DNA of 64,000 nt from CAVVGZ01 sp963747965 (GTDB lineage Bacteria > Chloroflexota > Anaerolineae > Anaerolineales > Anaerolineaceae), in assembly GCA_963747965.1 (NCBI GenBank), contig CAVVGZ010000007.1, forward strand, positions 248,001-312,000. The letters are read 5' to 3'. Under the pieces are notes generated by a model. That model made no database searches. It was not told the DNA's origin and was given only the letters and a program-made list of their open reading frames with translations. Shown piece by piece: positions 9,226 through 17,447 of this stretch. Position numbers and translations under genes: made by a program. Within the stretch, counting starts at the first letter, position 1. The number at the start of each line of letters is the position of its first letter.

Positions 9226-10020
9226 TTAGTCTCCGATTTTTTCTCTCTGCCGGACGACCTCGAATAGGAGAATTCCCCCCGCGATGGCCGCATTGAGGGA
9301 TTCACTGCGGCCAGACATGGGGATGTTACACTTCTTGGTGGCATATTTCCCGGCAGAAATACCTGCTCCAAATGCCTCGCTTCCAATGATGATTGCAGCC
9401 GGTTGACGTAAATCCAGATCCCATAAAGAAACTCCCTGCTTTGAATCAGCAAGAATTAATTCAAACGGTTTTGGGATATTTCTACCCAATATGGATAAGA
9501 TGCTGTCCCAATCCATAGCCAATATTGGGAGGTGAAAATGCGCTCCCATCCCGGAACGGAGGACTTTCGGTGAGAACGGATCGGTTGTGCCTGGTGTCAG
9601 GAAAATTGCCTGAACCCCGGCGGCATCCCCAGTTCGCAGCAACGTCCCAAGGTTTCCTGGATCCTTGACCTCATCCAATATCAGGACAAAATCGAGAGAA
9701 TGTGGCAGCAACGGTGGTATGTCTTTAATAATCATTAATATGCCCTGGGATGTTTCGGTATCAGATAGATCTGCCAGCAGAGTGCTTTTTACTTCCAGGA
9801 TGTTCTCCTTGGGGATTGGGAGATGACCGATGAGGCTTATCCCTCTCTGATTGAGATCTTCACTGAAGAGAACTTTTTCGGGTATTAAACCTGACCCAAC
9901 AGCTTCTTCAATCAGACGGATTCCCTCAAGGATAAACTGACCGGATTTTTTTCTCGCCTTTCTACTTGTAAGTAATGACCGGACATGGCGAATATTTTCA
10001 TTTTGGGGTGAAGTTATCAT
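9226..10020 (-). CDS. RNA 2'-O-ribose methyltransferase, TrmH/SpoU family
   Basis: About 264 residues. The N-terminal substrate-binding domain begins MITSPQNENIRHVRSLL with the family's KxxRxxxxxFxxEG pattern (KARKKSGQFILEGIRLIEEA). The C-terminal SPOUT methyltransferase knot carries the three motifs: DEVKDPGNLGTLLRT, IIIGSEAFGAG and CNIPMSGRSESLNAAIAGGI. It methylates a 23S rRNA or tRNA ribose; which one cannot be read from sequence. A longer reading frame extends 40 residues upstream to 10140, but that extension does not resemble the family, and the ATG at 10020 has GTGGAG upstream. Confidence 0.92.
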   Translation of the reverse strand: MITSPQNENIRHVRSLLTSRKARKKSGQFILEGIRLIEEAVGSGLIPEKVLFSEDLNQRGISLIGHLPIPKENILEVKSTLLADLSDTETSQGILMIIKDIPPLLPHSLDFVLILDEVKDPGNLGTLLRTGDAAGVQAIFLTPGTTDPFSPKVLRSGMGAHFHLPILAMDWDSILSILGRNIPKPFELILADSKQGVSLWDLDLRQPAAIIIGSEAFGAGISAGKYATKKCNIPMSGRSESLNAAIAGGILLFEVVRQREKIGD

Positions 10021-10610
10021 TCCAATTGGTCTCCACTCTATATATCTATATCTATATTTCCCAATAATTTTCCAGCATTTTGCTTTATATCGAAAAAATC
10101 TTATGTTCAGTGGTGTGATCCAGTGAAGTATTTGTTGCATTCCCGGATTCTAATCTAAATATCCTGGCGGCAACTACTTTGGAATAAATAACGGTTGATA
10201 TTGCCGGGAAAACGATTTATTTTCATGGTAACCTATCCTCCGTTTTTGTACTTCCCAGGAAACCGAATCCGGTTGGTTTTTCTCTTCCCCTTCACGTCAG
10301 CTTGGATCAGACAGGATGGCTGCAATTTCGGGCAGGCAATGATCCTAAGGCGGTCACATCTGGTTTTGAGGTACCCGCACCTGGATTTTAACCCAGGCAG
10401 AGCTTTCCCCAGGGATGGATTTACCAATCCTTGGGAAATCATGGCGGATATATTCCTTCCATGCGGGTGAAATATACCGGCAGTATTTATGTACCATCCA
10501 CACTATTAGCAGGAATATCCCTGGATTATCGGCGTAGTGATTTCATTTGCCCGGGAAACTATATTGGTATCGATAGATCTATTCATTTGGAATCCCAGGT
10601 GATTAAATAA
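10021..10610. other. Intergenic region with no convincing gene
   Basis: About 590 bases between the TrmH-family gene and the L20 terminator. Short open frames exist on both strands, but their composition is not protein-like and they have no ribosome-binding sites. It should hold the promoter of the TrmH-family gene; I see no clear box. Confidence 0.4.
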
Positions 10611-10649
10611 AAAAAGATTGGCAGTTCAATCAGAACTGCCAATCTTTTT
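10611..10649 (-). terminator. Intrinsic terminator of the infC-rpmI-rplT operon
   Basis: A 17-bp perfect stem with a 5-base loop: AAAAAGATTGGCAGTTC pairs with its complement at 10633-10649. The tail is T5 on the minus strand, starting 11 bases after the rplT stop. The A-rich arm makes it bidirectional. Confidence 0.9.
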
Positions 10650-10659
10650 ATTTGCAGGA

Positions 10660-11010
10660 TTACACCGATCTTACCTTATCCACCACTGCCGTAAATGCCT
10701 GTGGATCTCTTACTGCCAAATCTGCCAGCATTTTTCGATTTAGATTGACCTCTGCCTTTCGTAAAGCGTCGATCAATCTGCTGTAGGACATGCCATTGAG
10801 ACGGGAAGCTGCATTAATACGGCTGATCCACAATCTGCGCAGCGTGCGTTTACGCACTCGCCTGTCCCGGTACGAATACCAGAGGCTTTTCAGCATGGCT
10901 TCATTTGCCCGTCGGAATAAAGTACTCTTTGATCCGTATTGGCCTTTTGTAATCTTTAAAACTTTTTTATGTTTTCGGTGGGAATACGGTCCACCTTTAA
11001 TGCGGGTCAT
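10660..11010 (-). CDS. rplT: Large ribosomal subunit protein bL20
   Basis: A 116-residue L20 of normal length: basic N-terminus (MTRIKGGPYSHRKHKKVLK), the RRANEAMLKSLWYSYRDRR helix and the conserved C-terminal part (RINAASRLNGMSYSRLIDAL). L20 binds 23S rRNA early in 50S assembly and, in several bacteria, represses its own operon through the infC-rpmI leader. It is the last gene of infC-rpmI-rplT. GGAG precedes the ATG. Confidence 0.98.
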   Translation of the reverse strand: MTRIKGGPYSHRKHKKVLKITKGQYGSKSTLFRRANEAMLKSLWYSYRDRRVRKRTLRRLWISRINAASRLNGMSYSRLIDALRKAEVNLNRKMLADLAVRDPQAFTAVVDKVRSV

Positions 11011-11098
11011 GGTTCACTCCTTTGCATGTCGAGGGACGTCGGATACTAAATCCAGTTGTTTACATCCAAAGACTGCAGAATTAATTGACAGTTTCAGA

Positions 11099-11335
11099 TC
11101 ATCCCTTTTTTTTCAAATATGGGGCTAATCTGAGAACAGTGTCTTGAATACCGTCTCCCACAACAGGAACGGTCTGATCGAATAATCTCTTCGTCCGTTT
11201 TGGGGTGCGCCGACGCAGGTGGCTTTTACCACCTTTGGTACGCATCAATTTGCCTGAACCCGTTACTCGAAACCTTTTCGATGTTGCTTTATGGGTTTTT
11301 AATTTAAATTTGCCGGATGTCTTCTTTTGGGTCAC
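11099..11335 (-). CDS. rpmI: Large ribosomal subunit protein bL35
   Basis: A 78-residue protein, slightly longer than usual L35, with the conserved core KLKTHKATSKRFRVTGSGK followed by the SHLRRRTPKRTKRL segment. It starts with GTG at 11335, with AAAGGAG nine bases upstream. It is the middle gene of the IF-3/L35/L20 operon. The C-terminus (APYLKKKG) extends a little past the usual end. Confidence 0.96.
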   Translation of the reverse strand: MTQKKTSGKFKLKTHKATSKRFRVTGSGKLMRTKGGKSHLRRRTPKRTKRLFDQTVPVVGDGIQDTVLRLAPYLKKKG

Positions 11336-11481
11336 GGCTGATAACTCCTTTTTACTAGATATTCAGTTTATAAATGCGACAGCACATTATACTACCATAT
11401 TAAAATTTATGGTTAGTGAATTATTGAAAGAATTATCAATAAAAGGAATATATGCTATTGCATTAAAACTTCAAACGAGGC

Positions 11482-12009
11482 TCATTTTTTCTTGCCAACT
11501 TTGTTAGGAGCAAGAACCATTACCATGACCTTGCCTTCCAAGCTTGGCGGTTGTTCAACAGTCGATACATCTTGAAGCTCAGCAGCAATTTCTCTCATAT
11601 CCTGCATGGCAATTTCCGGGTAGGAAATCTCCCTACCTCTAAATCGAATGTCAACTTTCACTTTCATCCCATCTTCCAGCCAGCGCCGTGCATCTCGTAT
11701 TTTAAAACCACGGTGGTGGTCATTCGTTTTTGGACGAAGCCGAATTGTTTTTATTTCGATTTTAGTTTGTGCTTTGCGTGCTTCTCGATCTTTCTTGGTA
11801 CGTTCGTAGAGAAATTTACCATAATCCATTACCCGGCAAACCGGAGGGCTAGCATTAGGGGCAACTTCTACCAAATCAAGGTCCGCTTCCTGGGCTATTC
11901 TTAAAGCCTCAGCGATGGGAATATCTCCGAGATTTTCACCTTTTGGATCAATTACGCGAACTACTTTTTCCTTTATGGTTTCGTTTACACGATATTCTGT
12001 TGTGCTTAT
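11482..12009 (-). CDS. infC: Translation initiation factor IF-3, AUA start
   Basis: The first ATG-type start in frame is internal and would remove the whole N-terminal domain. Reading back, the frame encodes ISTTEYRVNETIKEKVVRVI and the PIAEALRIAQEADLDLVEVA segment, the normal IF-3 N-domain, before meeting an in-frame TAA at 12015-12013. The only position fitting a start is ATA at 12009-12007, which has a perfect AGGAG (12021-12017) seven bases upstream. The protein is then ~175 residues, the usual length, with the C-domain motif PPVCRVMDYGKFLYERTKK. IF-3 rejects non-AUG starts, so a rare start lets it limit its own synthesis, as with AUU in E. coli. It leads the infC-rpmI-rplT operon. Confidence 0.96.
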   Translation of the reverse strand: MSTTEYRVNETIKEKVVRVIDPKGENLGDIPIAEALRIAQEADLDLVEVAPNASPPVCRVMDYGKFLYERTKKDREARKAQTKIEIKTIRLRPKTNDHHRGFKIRDARRWLEDGMKVKVDIRFRGREISYPEIAMQDMREIAAELQDVSTVEQPPSLEGKVMVMVLAPNKVGKKK

Positions 12010-12216
12010 TTTTTATCTCCTCTTATCTTATAAAACGATTATTAATTATTGACTTTATTGATTCTTATAAAATGAAAATATGACCATTGTTTTGCCTAAT
12101 ATTCTATTTCTCACATAATATATTATTTTACAACAATTTGCCTGTTTAAGTTTGTTTTAATTATATTTTATCCAAATAAAGGTATGGTTTATGGTATTTC
12201 TATCATAAATGCCGGA

Positions 12217-14001
12217 TTAATTGTGGTCTGCAATATCTTTCATAGCTATGTCTAGAAATTGTTGGAAAGACATTGCGCCGGGGTTTTCACCAGATCTTAA
12301 TCGAAGGGCAATTTGCTGGTTTTCAACTTCCCTGTCTCCGATAACGAGCATATAGGGAACTTTCTCTTTCTGGGCATTACGAATTTTCGCATTCATCCGG
12401 TCGGACGAATCATCCACCTCAACACTAAGCCCTGCATTTCTTAAATCCCCGGCGGTTTGATGGGCATAGGGTACATGCCTGTCCGCAATTGGTATCAGCA
12501 CAGCCTGGACCGGCGCCAACCAGACCGGGAATGCCCCGGCATAATGCTCGATCAGTACACCAAAGAAGCGTTCCATACTTCCCAGTAAAGCCCTGTGAAT
12601 CATATAAGGCCGGTGCTGCTGGCCGTCCTCACCAATGTAATTCAAATCAAAGCGATCAGGAAAATTGAAATCAAATTGGATAGTGGTGAGCTGCCACTCT
12701 CTGCCAATGGCGTCTTTTACCTTTAAATCGATTTTTGGACCATAAAATGCACCTCCGCCACGATCTACCTGGTAGGGGAGTTTTTCTTTTTCCAACACTG
12801 CCTGCAGAGCCTTTTCTGCCTCATCCCAAAGATGGTTATCACCAACCGATTTTTCCGGACGTGTACTCAGAAATGCCTGAATTTCTTTAAATCCAAATGA
12901 ACGCAGAATATGCAGGCTGAATTTGAGTACAAAATCTATTTCATCCGGCATTTGTTCGGGGATAGTAAAGTGATGGGCATCGTCCTGGGTAAAACCTCGC
13001 ACCCTTAATAAACCATGTAAAACCCCGCTGCGTTCATAACGATAGACCGTCCCTTTTTCAGCAAAACGCAATGGCAGGTCCCGGTATGATCTGGTTTTGC
13101 TTTTATAAATATGTACATGGAATGGGCAGTTCATTGGTTTTATGTAATATTCCTGCCCTTCAATATCAATAGGGGAATACATATTTTCTTTGTAAAATCC
13201 CAGGTGTCCGCTGGTTTCCCATAGAGATGCTTTGCCAATATGCGGGGTATAAACGAAATCGTAACCAGATCTTTCATGTTCATCTTCCCAGAAGCGCTCT
13301 ATAGTGTGGCGAATCTTTCCACCTTTTGGATGCCAGAGGATCAATCCTGCCCCTACTTCCTCAACCGTACTATACAGGTCAAGCTCCTTGCCAAGTTTTC
13401 GATGGTCCCGCTGCTTGGCTTCCTCAATTTTTTTTATGTAGTCATCCAGTTCTGCTTTCGAATTCCAGACTGTTCCATAAATACGCTGCAGCATAGGGCG
13501 ATGTTCATCACCGCGCCAGTATGCGCCAGCCACACTTGTCAGTTTTATGGCCTGAGGATTAATTTGGGAAGTCGAATCAACATGAGGACCACGGCATAAG
13601 TCGACAAAATTATCGTGCCGGTAAATTGTTAATACGGGTTTTTCAATAACAGGTAGTCCGTGTTCGTCCATACTTCCATTTTCAAGGTCTTCAATCAATT
13701 CACGCTTATAGGGCTGGTCTTTGAAGATCTGCTGCGCTTCTTCAGCCGAGATAACCTGACGGGTGAAATCATGTTTTCCCTGAATGATGCGGCGCATCCT
13801 TTTTTCGATATCTTCAAGGTCCTCCGGATTTAGGCTGCGAGGCAGGTCAAAATCATAATAAAAACCATCTTCGATTGCTGGTCCAATGGCAATTTTTGCA
13901 TCCGGAAATTTTTCCAGAACCGCCTGTGCCATCACATGAGCTGTTGAATGACGGATACGATACAATTGGGATTCTTCATATTGATCATTATTTTTATTCA
14001 T
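12217..14001 (-). CDS. thrS: Threonyl-tRNA synthetase lacking the TGS domain
   Basis: About 594 residues. The protein begins almost directly at the editing domain (RHSTAHVMAQAVLEKFPDAK, GPAIEDGFYYDFDLPRSL) and continues with the SAD metal site (HVDSTSQINP), class II motif 1-3 regions (KPMNCPFHVHIYKS, RYERSGVLHGLLRVRGFTQD, MIHRALLGSMERFFGVLIEH) and an anticodon-binding domain. The usual N-terminal TGS domain of ~60 residues is absent. The ATG at 14001 has a perfect AGGAGG seven bases upstream; a longer frame to 14091 runs through the leader terminator and is not real. Expression is controlled by the T-box upstream. Confidence 0.97.
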   Translation of the reverse strand: MNKNNDQYEESQLYRIRHSTAHVMAQAVLEKFPDAKIAIGPAIEDGFYYDFDLPRSLNPEDLEDIEKRMRRIIQGKHDFTRQVISAEEAQQIFKDQPYKRELIEDLENGSMDEHGLPVIEKPVLTIYRHDNFVDLCRGPHVDSTSQINPQAIKLTSVAGAYWRGDEHRPMLQRIYGTVWNSKAELDDYIKKIEEAKQRDHRKLGKELDLYSTVEEVGAGLILWHPKGGKIRHTIERFWEDEHERSGYDFVYTPHIGKASLWETSGHLGFYKENMYSPIDIEGQEYYIKPMNCPFHVHIYKSKTRSYRDLPLRFAEKGTVYRYERSGVLHGLLRVRGFTQDDAHHFTIPEQMPDEIDFVLKFSLHILRSFGFKEIQAFLSTRPEKSVGDNHLWDEAEKALQAVLEKEKLPYQVDRGGGAFYGPKIDLKVKDAIGREWQLTTIQFDFNFPDRFDLNYIGEDGQQHRPYMIHRALLGSMERFFGVLIEHYAGAFPVWLAPVQAVLIPIADRHVPYAHQTAGDLRNAGLSVEVDDSSDRMNAKIRNAQKEKVPYMLVIGDREVENQQIALRLRSGENPGAMSFQQFLDIAMKDIADHN

Positions 14002-14039
14002 CAGATTACCTCCTGAAACTACTTTATTGAATAATAAAC

Positions 14040-14303
14040 AAAAAAACCCACCCACATTGGGGCGGGATATTTTCCTCGCGGTTCCACCCAAATTCGCCGA
14101 ATTTACGACGATCTCTGGTTGACGGATAACGTTGTCTGACGTTTCCCTTAATTGTGGTGAAATCCGCCACTTTCAGGGTTTCGCTCGCAGATGGTTTTGG
14201 TTGAGTCTTTGTCCGAAAGCCATTTCAGCCTTCCTGGCTTTCTCTCTGTGGGTTGTTCTCAATTACTCGTTCTGGTCATTGCGTTATATTATGAGAATTA
14301 TAT
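14040..14303 (-). promoter_or_regulatory. T-box riboswitch of thrS
   Basis: The minus-strand leader contains the T-box core GGGTGGAACCGCGAGG (14089-14074), which pairs with the uncharged tRNA 3' end. It is followed by a terminator hairpin (arms at 14047-14053 and 14060-14066, one G-U pair) and a T7 run. Upstream are an AGTA motif and a distal hairpin (GAAAGCC/GGCTTTC) of Stem I. A candidate specifier ACC (Thr) lies at 14201-14199. Uncharged tRNA-Thr should stabilise the antiterminator and let thrS be transcribed. Confidence 0.92.
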
Positions 14304-14309
14304 ATCATC

Positions 14310-14338
14310 ATTATAATATTTTTGTGATGCCCTGACAA
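14310..14338 (-). promoter_or_regulatory. Promoter of the thrS T-box transcript
   Basis: TTGTCA (14338-14333) and TATAAT (14315-14310) are separated by exactly 17 bp on the minus strand, placing the start near 14303 at the head of the T-box leader. Confidence 0.75.
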
Positions 14339-14536
14339 GGAAATCTTCATAATCGATTAAAAATCAATAGATAGAATAAAATGCTCCTATCAAACTCAAT
14401 CCAGCAAGGGGAAGACAGTCAACATATTGGATACTATTACTTGCAAATAATTTGGTTTTCTGACATAGGAATGGATATCCAATTATTCTTTTCCAAGGAA
14501 GACTGGTTGGTATTGCTTTGATGAGATATTGGTAAT

Positions 14537-14570
14537 AAAAAATACTGCCACATGTCCTTATTGGCAGTAT
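14537..14570 (-). terminator. Terminator of tRNA-Val
   Basis: A 9-bp perfect stem (ATACTGCCA at 14542-14550 with its complement at 14562-14570) followed on the minus strand by T6, starting 22 bases after the tRNA 3' end. Confidence 0.85.
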
Positions 14571-14591
14571 ATTCTTTGTATACAAATTAAG

Positions 14592-14665
14592 TGGGCGGTA
14601 TAGGACTCGAACCTACGACCTTTGCGATGTCAACGCAATGCTCTAACCAACTGAGCTAACCGCCC
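14592..14665 (-). tRNA. tRNA-Val (anticodon GAC)
   Basis: A 74-base cloverleaf: acceptor GGGCGGT/ACCGCCC, D arm GCTC/GAGC, anticodon stem TTGCG/CGCAA around loop TTGACAT, T arm with loop TTCGAGT. CCA is not encoded. Confidence 0.97.
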
Positions 14666-14716
14666 GAGATGACAAATTATACACACGTTTTTTAATATCT
14701 GCAATGGCTCCAAGGA

Positions 14717-15220
14717 TTATCCAGTTTTAATGGAAACCCATTTTCCATTTGATAAATTTTGCAATTCGCCGGGGGTAAGTGAAAAAACTGCAAATGGAGA
14801 ACCGGCAGCAGCCCAAATTTGATCTTGATTGTTCAAGTCCTGATCAATAAATATCTGGATTGGGAATAAATGGCCGATTGGTGGGACCCCACCAATGGAG
14901 AATCCGGTTTTTTCCCGCACAAACTCTGCATCTGCTTTGATAACACGCTCGCCTAATAATATGCTTAGTTTCTCTTCATCTACCCGATTGCGACCGCTAA
15001 TTAGAACCATAACCGCCACACTGCCGACTTCTGTTTTGAATAATAGAGATTTAACAATTTGAGAAATATCCACCCCGATTGCGTCTGCTGCCTGCTGGGC
15101 AGTGCGCGTACCCTGACTGAACTCAACAACCCGATTGTTATATCCCATTTGCCGTAAAAATGTTTGAAAATCCTGGGCCGATTTGCTCAGGTTTTCACTG
15201 ATGTTTTCTGGGATTGCCAT
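14717..15220 (-). CDS. YbaK/EbsC-family aminoacyl-tRNA deacylase
   Basis: A 167-residue single-domain protein of the YbaK / prolyl-tRNA-editing superfamily: QAADAIGVDISQIVKSLLF, a VLISGRNRVDEEKLS strand-helix and the active-site region GFSIGGVPPIGH. Members hydrolyse mischarged tRNAs, typically Cys-tRNA(Pro). The exact substrate here is not determined. It starts 3 bases after the stop of the upstream lipoprotein gene, so the two are probably cotranscribed, although their functions look unrelated. Confidence 0.88.
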   Translation of the reverse strand: MAIPENISENLSKSAQDFQTFLRQMGYNNRVVEFSQGTRTAQQAADAIGVDISQIVKSLLFKTEVGSVAVMVLISGRNRVDEEKLSILLGERVIKADAEFVREKTGFSIGGVPPIGHLFPIQIFIDQDLNNQDQIWAAAGSPFAVFSLTPGELQNLSNGKWVSIKTG

Positions 15221-15223
15221 ATT

Positions 15224-15802
15224 TTATTCTGGTTTTGACATGGGATATATGTCGTATGGTAAAGGAACAGATACCCTGCCCTGGAAAGCGGGTTGATCTG
15301 AACCGACCGGGTAAATGGCATATTCAATCCAATCATCAATGCGAGTAAGTTCGCCAGAACAAACCAAGCGGTTAAGATTTGCGGGGAAAACTTCACATTT
15401 ATATTCTTTGAGCCGGTATTTCTCACCAATCAGGGCATAATACTGCCCCACGACGGGTTTCGGTGTGCGTATAGAAACGAAAAACCGCCAATCTTCAAGA
15501 AATCCGTAATTGTAAAACTCGGCTCCTTCCAGCTCATTATTTTCAAATGTTTTTGTAGGTGTGGGTTCTTCAGTTTCAGTTAAGCTTGGCATAACCCTGG
15601 GAGTCGGGGACTCAGTTGGGGTACTTGTGGCAGTGACCTGGGGAATTGGCTGTACCGTTGAGGTAGGGGGGATGATCCTTGACGGAGATGGACTAACCAC
15701 GAGGGGGATTTCCCGGTCCGGGTTAAGAGAACTGCATCCTACCATTATTAACATGGAAGTCAGATAAATAATAAGAGCTTTTTTCAAGAAGGGAGTGGGC
15801 AT
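15224..15802 (-). CDS. Thr/Pro-linker lipoprotein of unknown function
   Basis: About 192 residues. A hydrophobic signal ends in a lipobox (SMLIMVGCSS), followed by a Ser/Thr/Pro-rich spacer (TATSTPTESPTPRVMPSL). A compact C-terminal domain has two Cys (YKCEVFPANLNRLVCSGEL) that could form a disulfide. I do not recognise the domain. The linker suggests that it spans the cell wall of a monoderm cell. The ATG at 15802 is preferred over a TTG 16 codons upstream because it opens the signal peptide; neither has a strong ribosome-binding site. Confidence 0.8.
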   Translation of the reverse strand: MPTPFLKKALIIYLTSMLIMVGCSSLNPDREIPLVVSPSPSRIIPPTSTVQPIPQVTATSTPTESPTPRVMPSLTETEEPTPTKTFENNELEGAEFYNYGFLEDWRFFVSIRTPKPVVGQYYALIGEKYRLKEYKCEVFPANLNRLVCSGELTRIDDWIEYAIYPVGSDQPAFQGRVSVPLPYDIYPMSKPE

Positions 15803-16124
15803 AATTGGATTCTCGATAATCAGTTTTTTCTTTGAAAAGGAATTATTCAACGACTCTATCTTTCCTAATGATTATACCAATCATGAGCATCAAATAGTTT
15901 TAATTATGACTGAATCTTCCTCAAAAAATTATATTCAGGGTCATTTCTTCCGATCATCCCTTTCGGGTTGGTGTCCAAATATTTATGAAAATTTTTTCTG
16001 CCATCACAGTATTTCACCGGAAAAAATCCTCACCCGGAATTTTTTACAATGTGATGGGCGGAGGAACCGGTTGTAATATGATATAATCTTCCCTGCTCTT
16101 GGGGAGAAAAATTACGGAATATTT
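15803..16124. other. Divergent intergenic region
   Basis: A 322-base AT-rich spacer between the lipoprotein and tRNA-Ser. A TATAAT at 16082-16087 is a likely -10 box for the tRNA. No gene is seen. Confidence 0.4.
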
Positions 16125-16219
<95 letters not shown>

Positions 16220-16246
<27 letters not shown>

Positions 16247-16377
16247 TAATTGATTAACCACTTAATCCCTTGTTATGCTCTCTAGAGTGCCTGTTTGCGC
16301 TGTAAAATGGCATTTATTAAAGGCATTTTCCTATTATTGGCTGTCCAATAAGAAAAAATCGTACTTCAGGGACAGCC
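16220..16377. repeat. Possible 158-bp MITE-like element or paired hairpins
   Basis: The left end GGGGCTGTC and right end GGGACAGCC form short terminal inverted repeats. Each end is also part of its own hairpin (16220-16246 and 16339-16377). The interior is AT-rich and non-coding. The GGCTGTCC-type ends resemble those of some insertion-sequence families, but no target-site duplication is visible and no second copy is in the window. Confidence 0.3.
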
Positions 16378-16386
16378 TCTTTTGAA

Positions 16387-16899
16387 TCATTGGATGTTTT
16401 GAACAGAGCGGATGTAATTGACAACATCCCACCGACTTTCAACTTCGGGAAGGTTTTGAGCCAGAGACGGCATTTTACCCTCCAATCCATTGGTGATGAC
16501 GACGAAGATATACCCATCGCTGGCTGAAAGGGAATTCCCGGTTAATAAATTACTGGGTTTATTTTGTAAAAAGGCAGAAAAAGTGCCATTACCATCAAGT
16601 TTGGGTCCATGACAAATGGAACAGTGGGTGGTGAACAAATCTTGACCCTTTTCAATTGAATCGGGATTTGAGGCAACTGGATTCACAGGTGCTCCCAGTT
16701 CAGGTATGATCGACTCTCCCTGTATAGGAACAGAACCTACTGGCAATGGTAATGCATCTTCCATGGCACGATAGGAGGGCTGAATTTCCATTAGACTGAC
16801 CCATTCGAGTTTGATAATATCATAGGTAAAAAGCAGTCCAATGATTAACGGGCTGGATACGATGATCAGGATGATAAGTAGACGTGTTATTATGGCCAT
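16387..16899 (-). CDS. actE: Membrane-anchored monoheme cytochrome c (ActE-like)
   Basis: A 170-residue protein with an N-terminal membrane segment (residues ~5-26) and one heme c site, CSICHGPKLDGNG. A methionine ligand candidate lies in GKMPSLAQNLPEVESRWDVV. In alternative complex III the ActE subunit is a monoheme cytochrome that carries electrons towards the terminal acceptor. It is the last gene of the operon and overlaps the end of actD by 10 bases. A hairpin terminator follows it. Confidence 0.85.
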   Translation of the reverse strand: MAIITRLLIILIIVSSPLIIGLLFTYDIIKLEWVSLMEIQPSYRAMEDALPLPVGSVPIQGESIIPELGAPVNPVASNPDSIEKGQDLFTTHCSICHGPKLDGNGTFSAFLQNKPSNLLTGNSLSASDGYIFVVITNGLEGKMPSLAQNLPEVESRWDVVNYIRSVQNIQ

Positions 16900-17429
16900 A
16901 ATTTCTTATCCTCTATGTGATAAACCATCTCTGCCCCCAATGCAGCCAATGATTCATGCAGGATTCGGTCTGCACCGCCAGGACAATTGACCAGGACTCC
17001 TATATGACCATCACTAATTTTTGGATGATATCCTTTTGGTCCGTAACTGGGTGAGATCATCTCTATAAATACACCCAAAAATGTGCTGATGAGCAAACCC
17101 AACATGGATAATTCGAAAACAATGATTATGGCAATCGGAATTGCAAACATAGGTTGTCCGCCCACAACAAGGGGATATTGCACGATGGGGACGATATTCA
17201 ATGCCATGGCGGCAAGGAAGCCAACCAGTGCACCCGCAAGACCAAAAGTTGCCACTCGAGACCAGGACATCGGCCTTCCTAAAATTTTTTCGGACAGGGG
17301 TATACCGGATAAAACAGAGATTTCCTTGTCCGGGATTTGTAATTCATGCAGTCTGGATAATGCTTCAGCTACCTGATCAATTTCCTCTTCCTTGAATAAA
17401 GCTAAGTGTACAATCTTGTCTTCTTCCAT
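16890..17429 (-). CDS. actD: ActD-like membrane subunit (DUF3341)
   Basis: A 179-residue protein with the DUF3341 plan: a soluble N-terminal alpha/beta part (VHLALFKEEEIDQVAEALSR, ISVLSGIPLSE), two transmembrane segments (about residues 62-84 and 95-122) and a short C-terminal tail (HIGVLVNCPGGADRILHESL). DUF3341 proteins are the small ActD subunit of quinol:cytochrome c oxidoreductase complexes. Its presence is the best evidence that this operon is ACIII-like rather than a polysulfide or nitrite reductase. Confidence 0.88.
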   Translation of the reverse strand: MEEDKIVHLALFKEEEIDQVAEALSRLHELQIPDKEISVLSGIPLSEKILGRPMSWSRVATFGLAGALVGFLAAMALNIVPIVQYPLVVGGQPMFAIPIAIIIVFELSMLGLLISTFLGVFIEMISPSYGPKGYHPKISDGHIGVLVNCPGGADRILHESLAALGAEMVYHIEDKKLWP

Positions 17430-17447
17430 AGATATCTCCCTGGAATC

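Noticed and set aside
10141..10610. Open frames on both strands in the gap before the L20 terminator
   Set aside because: Composition is not protein-like, there are no ribosome-binding sites, and neither frame resembles a known family.
14002..14091. Longer thrS frame extending 30 codons upstream of 14001
   Set aside because: It runs through the T-box terminator and T-box core; the ATG at 14001 has a perfect AGGAGG.
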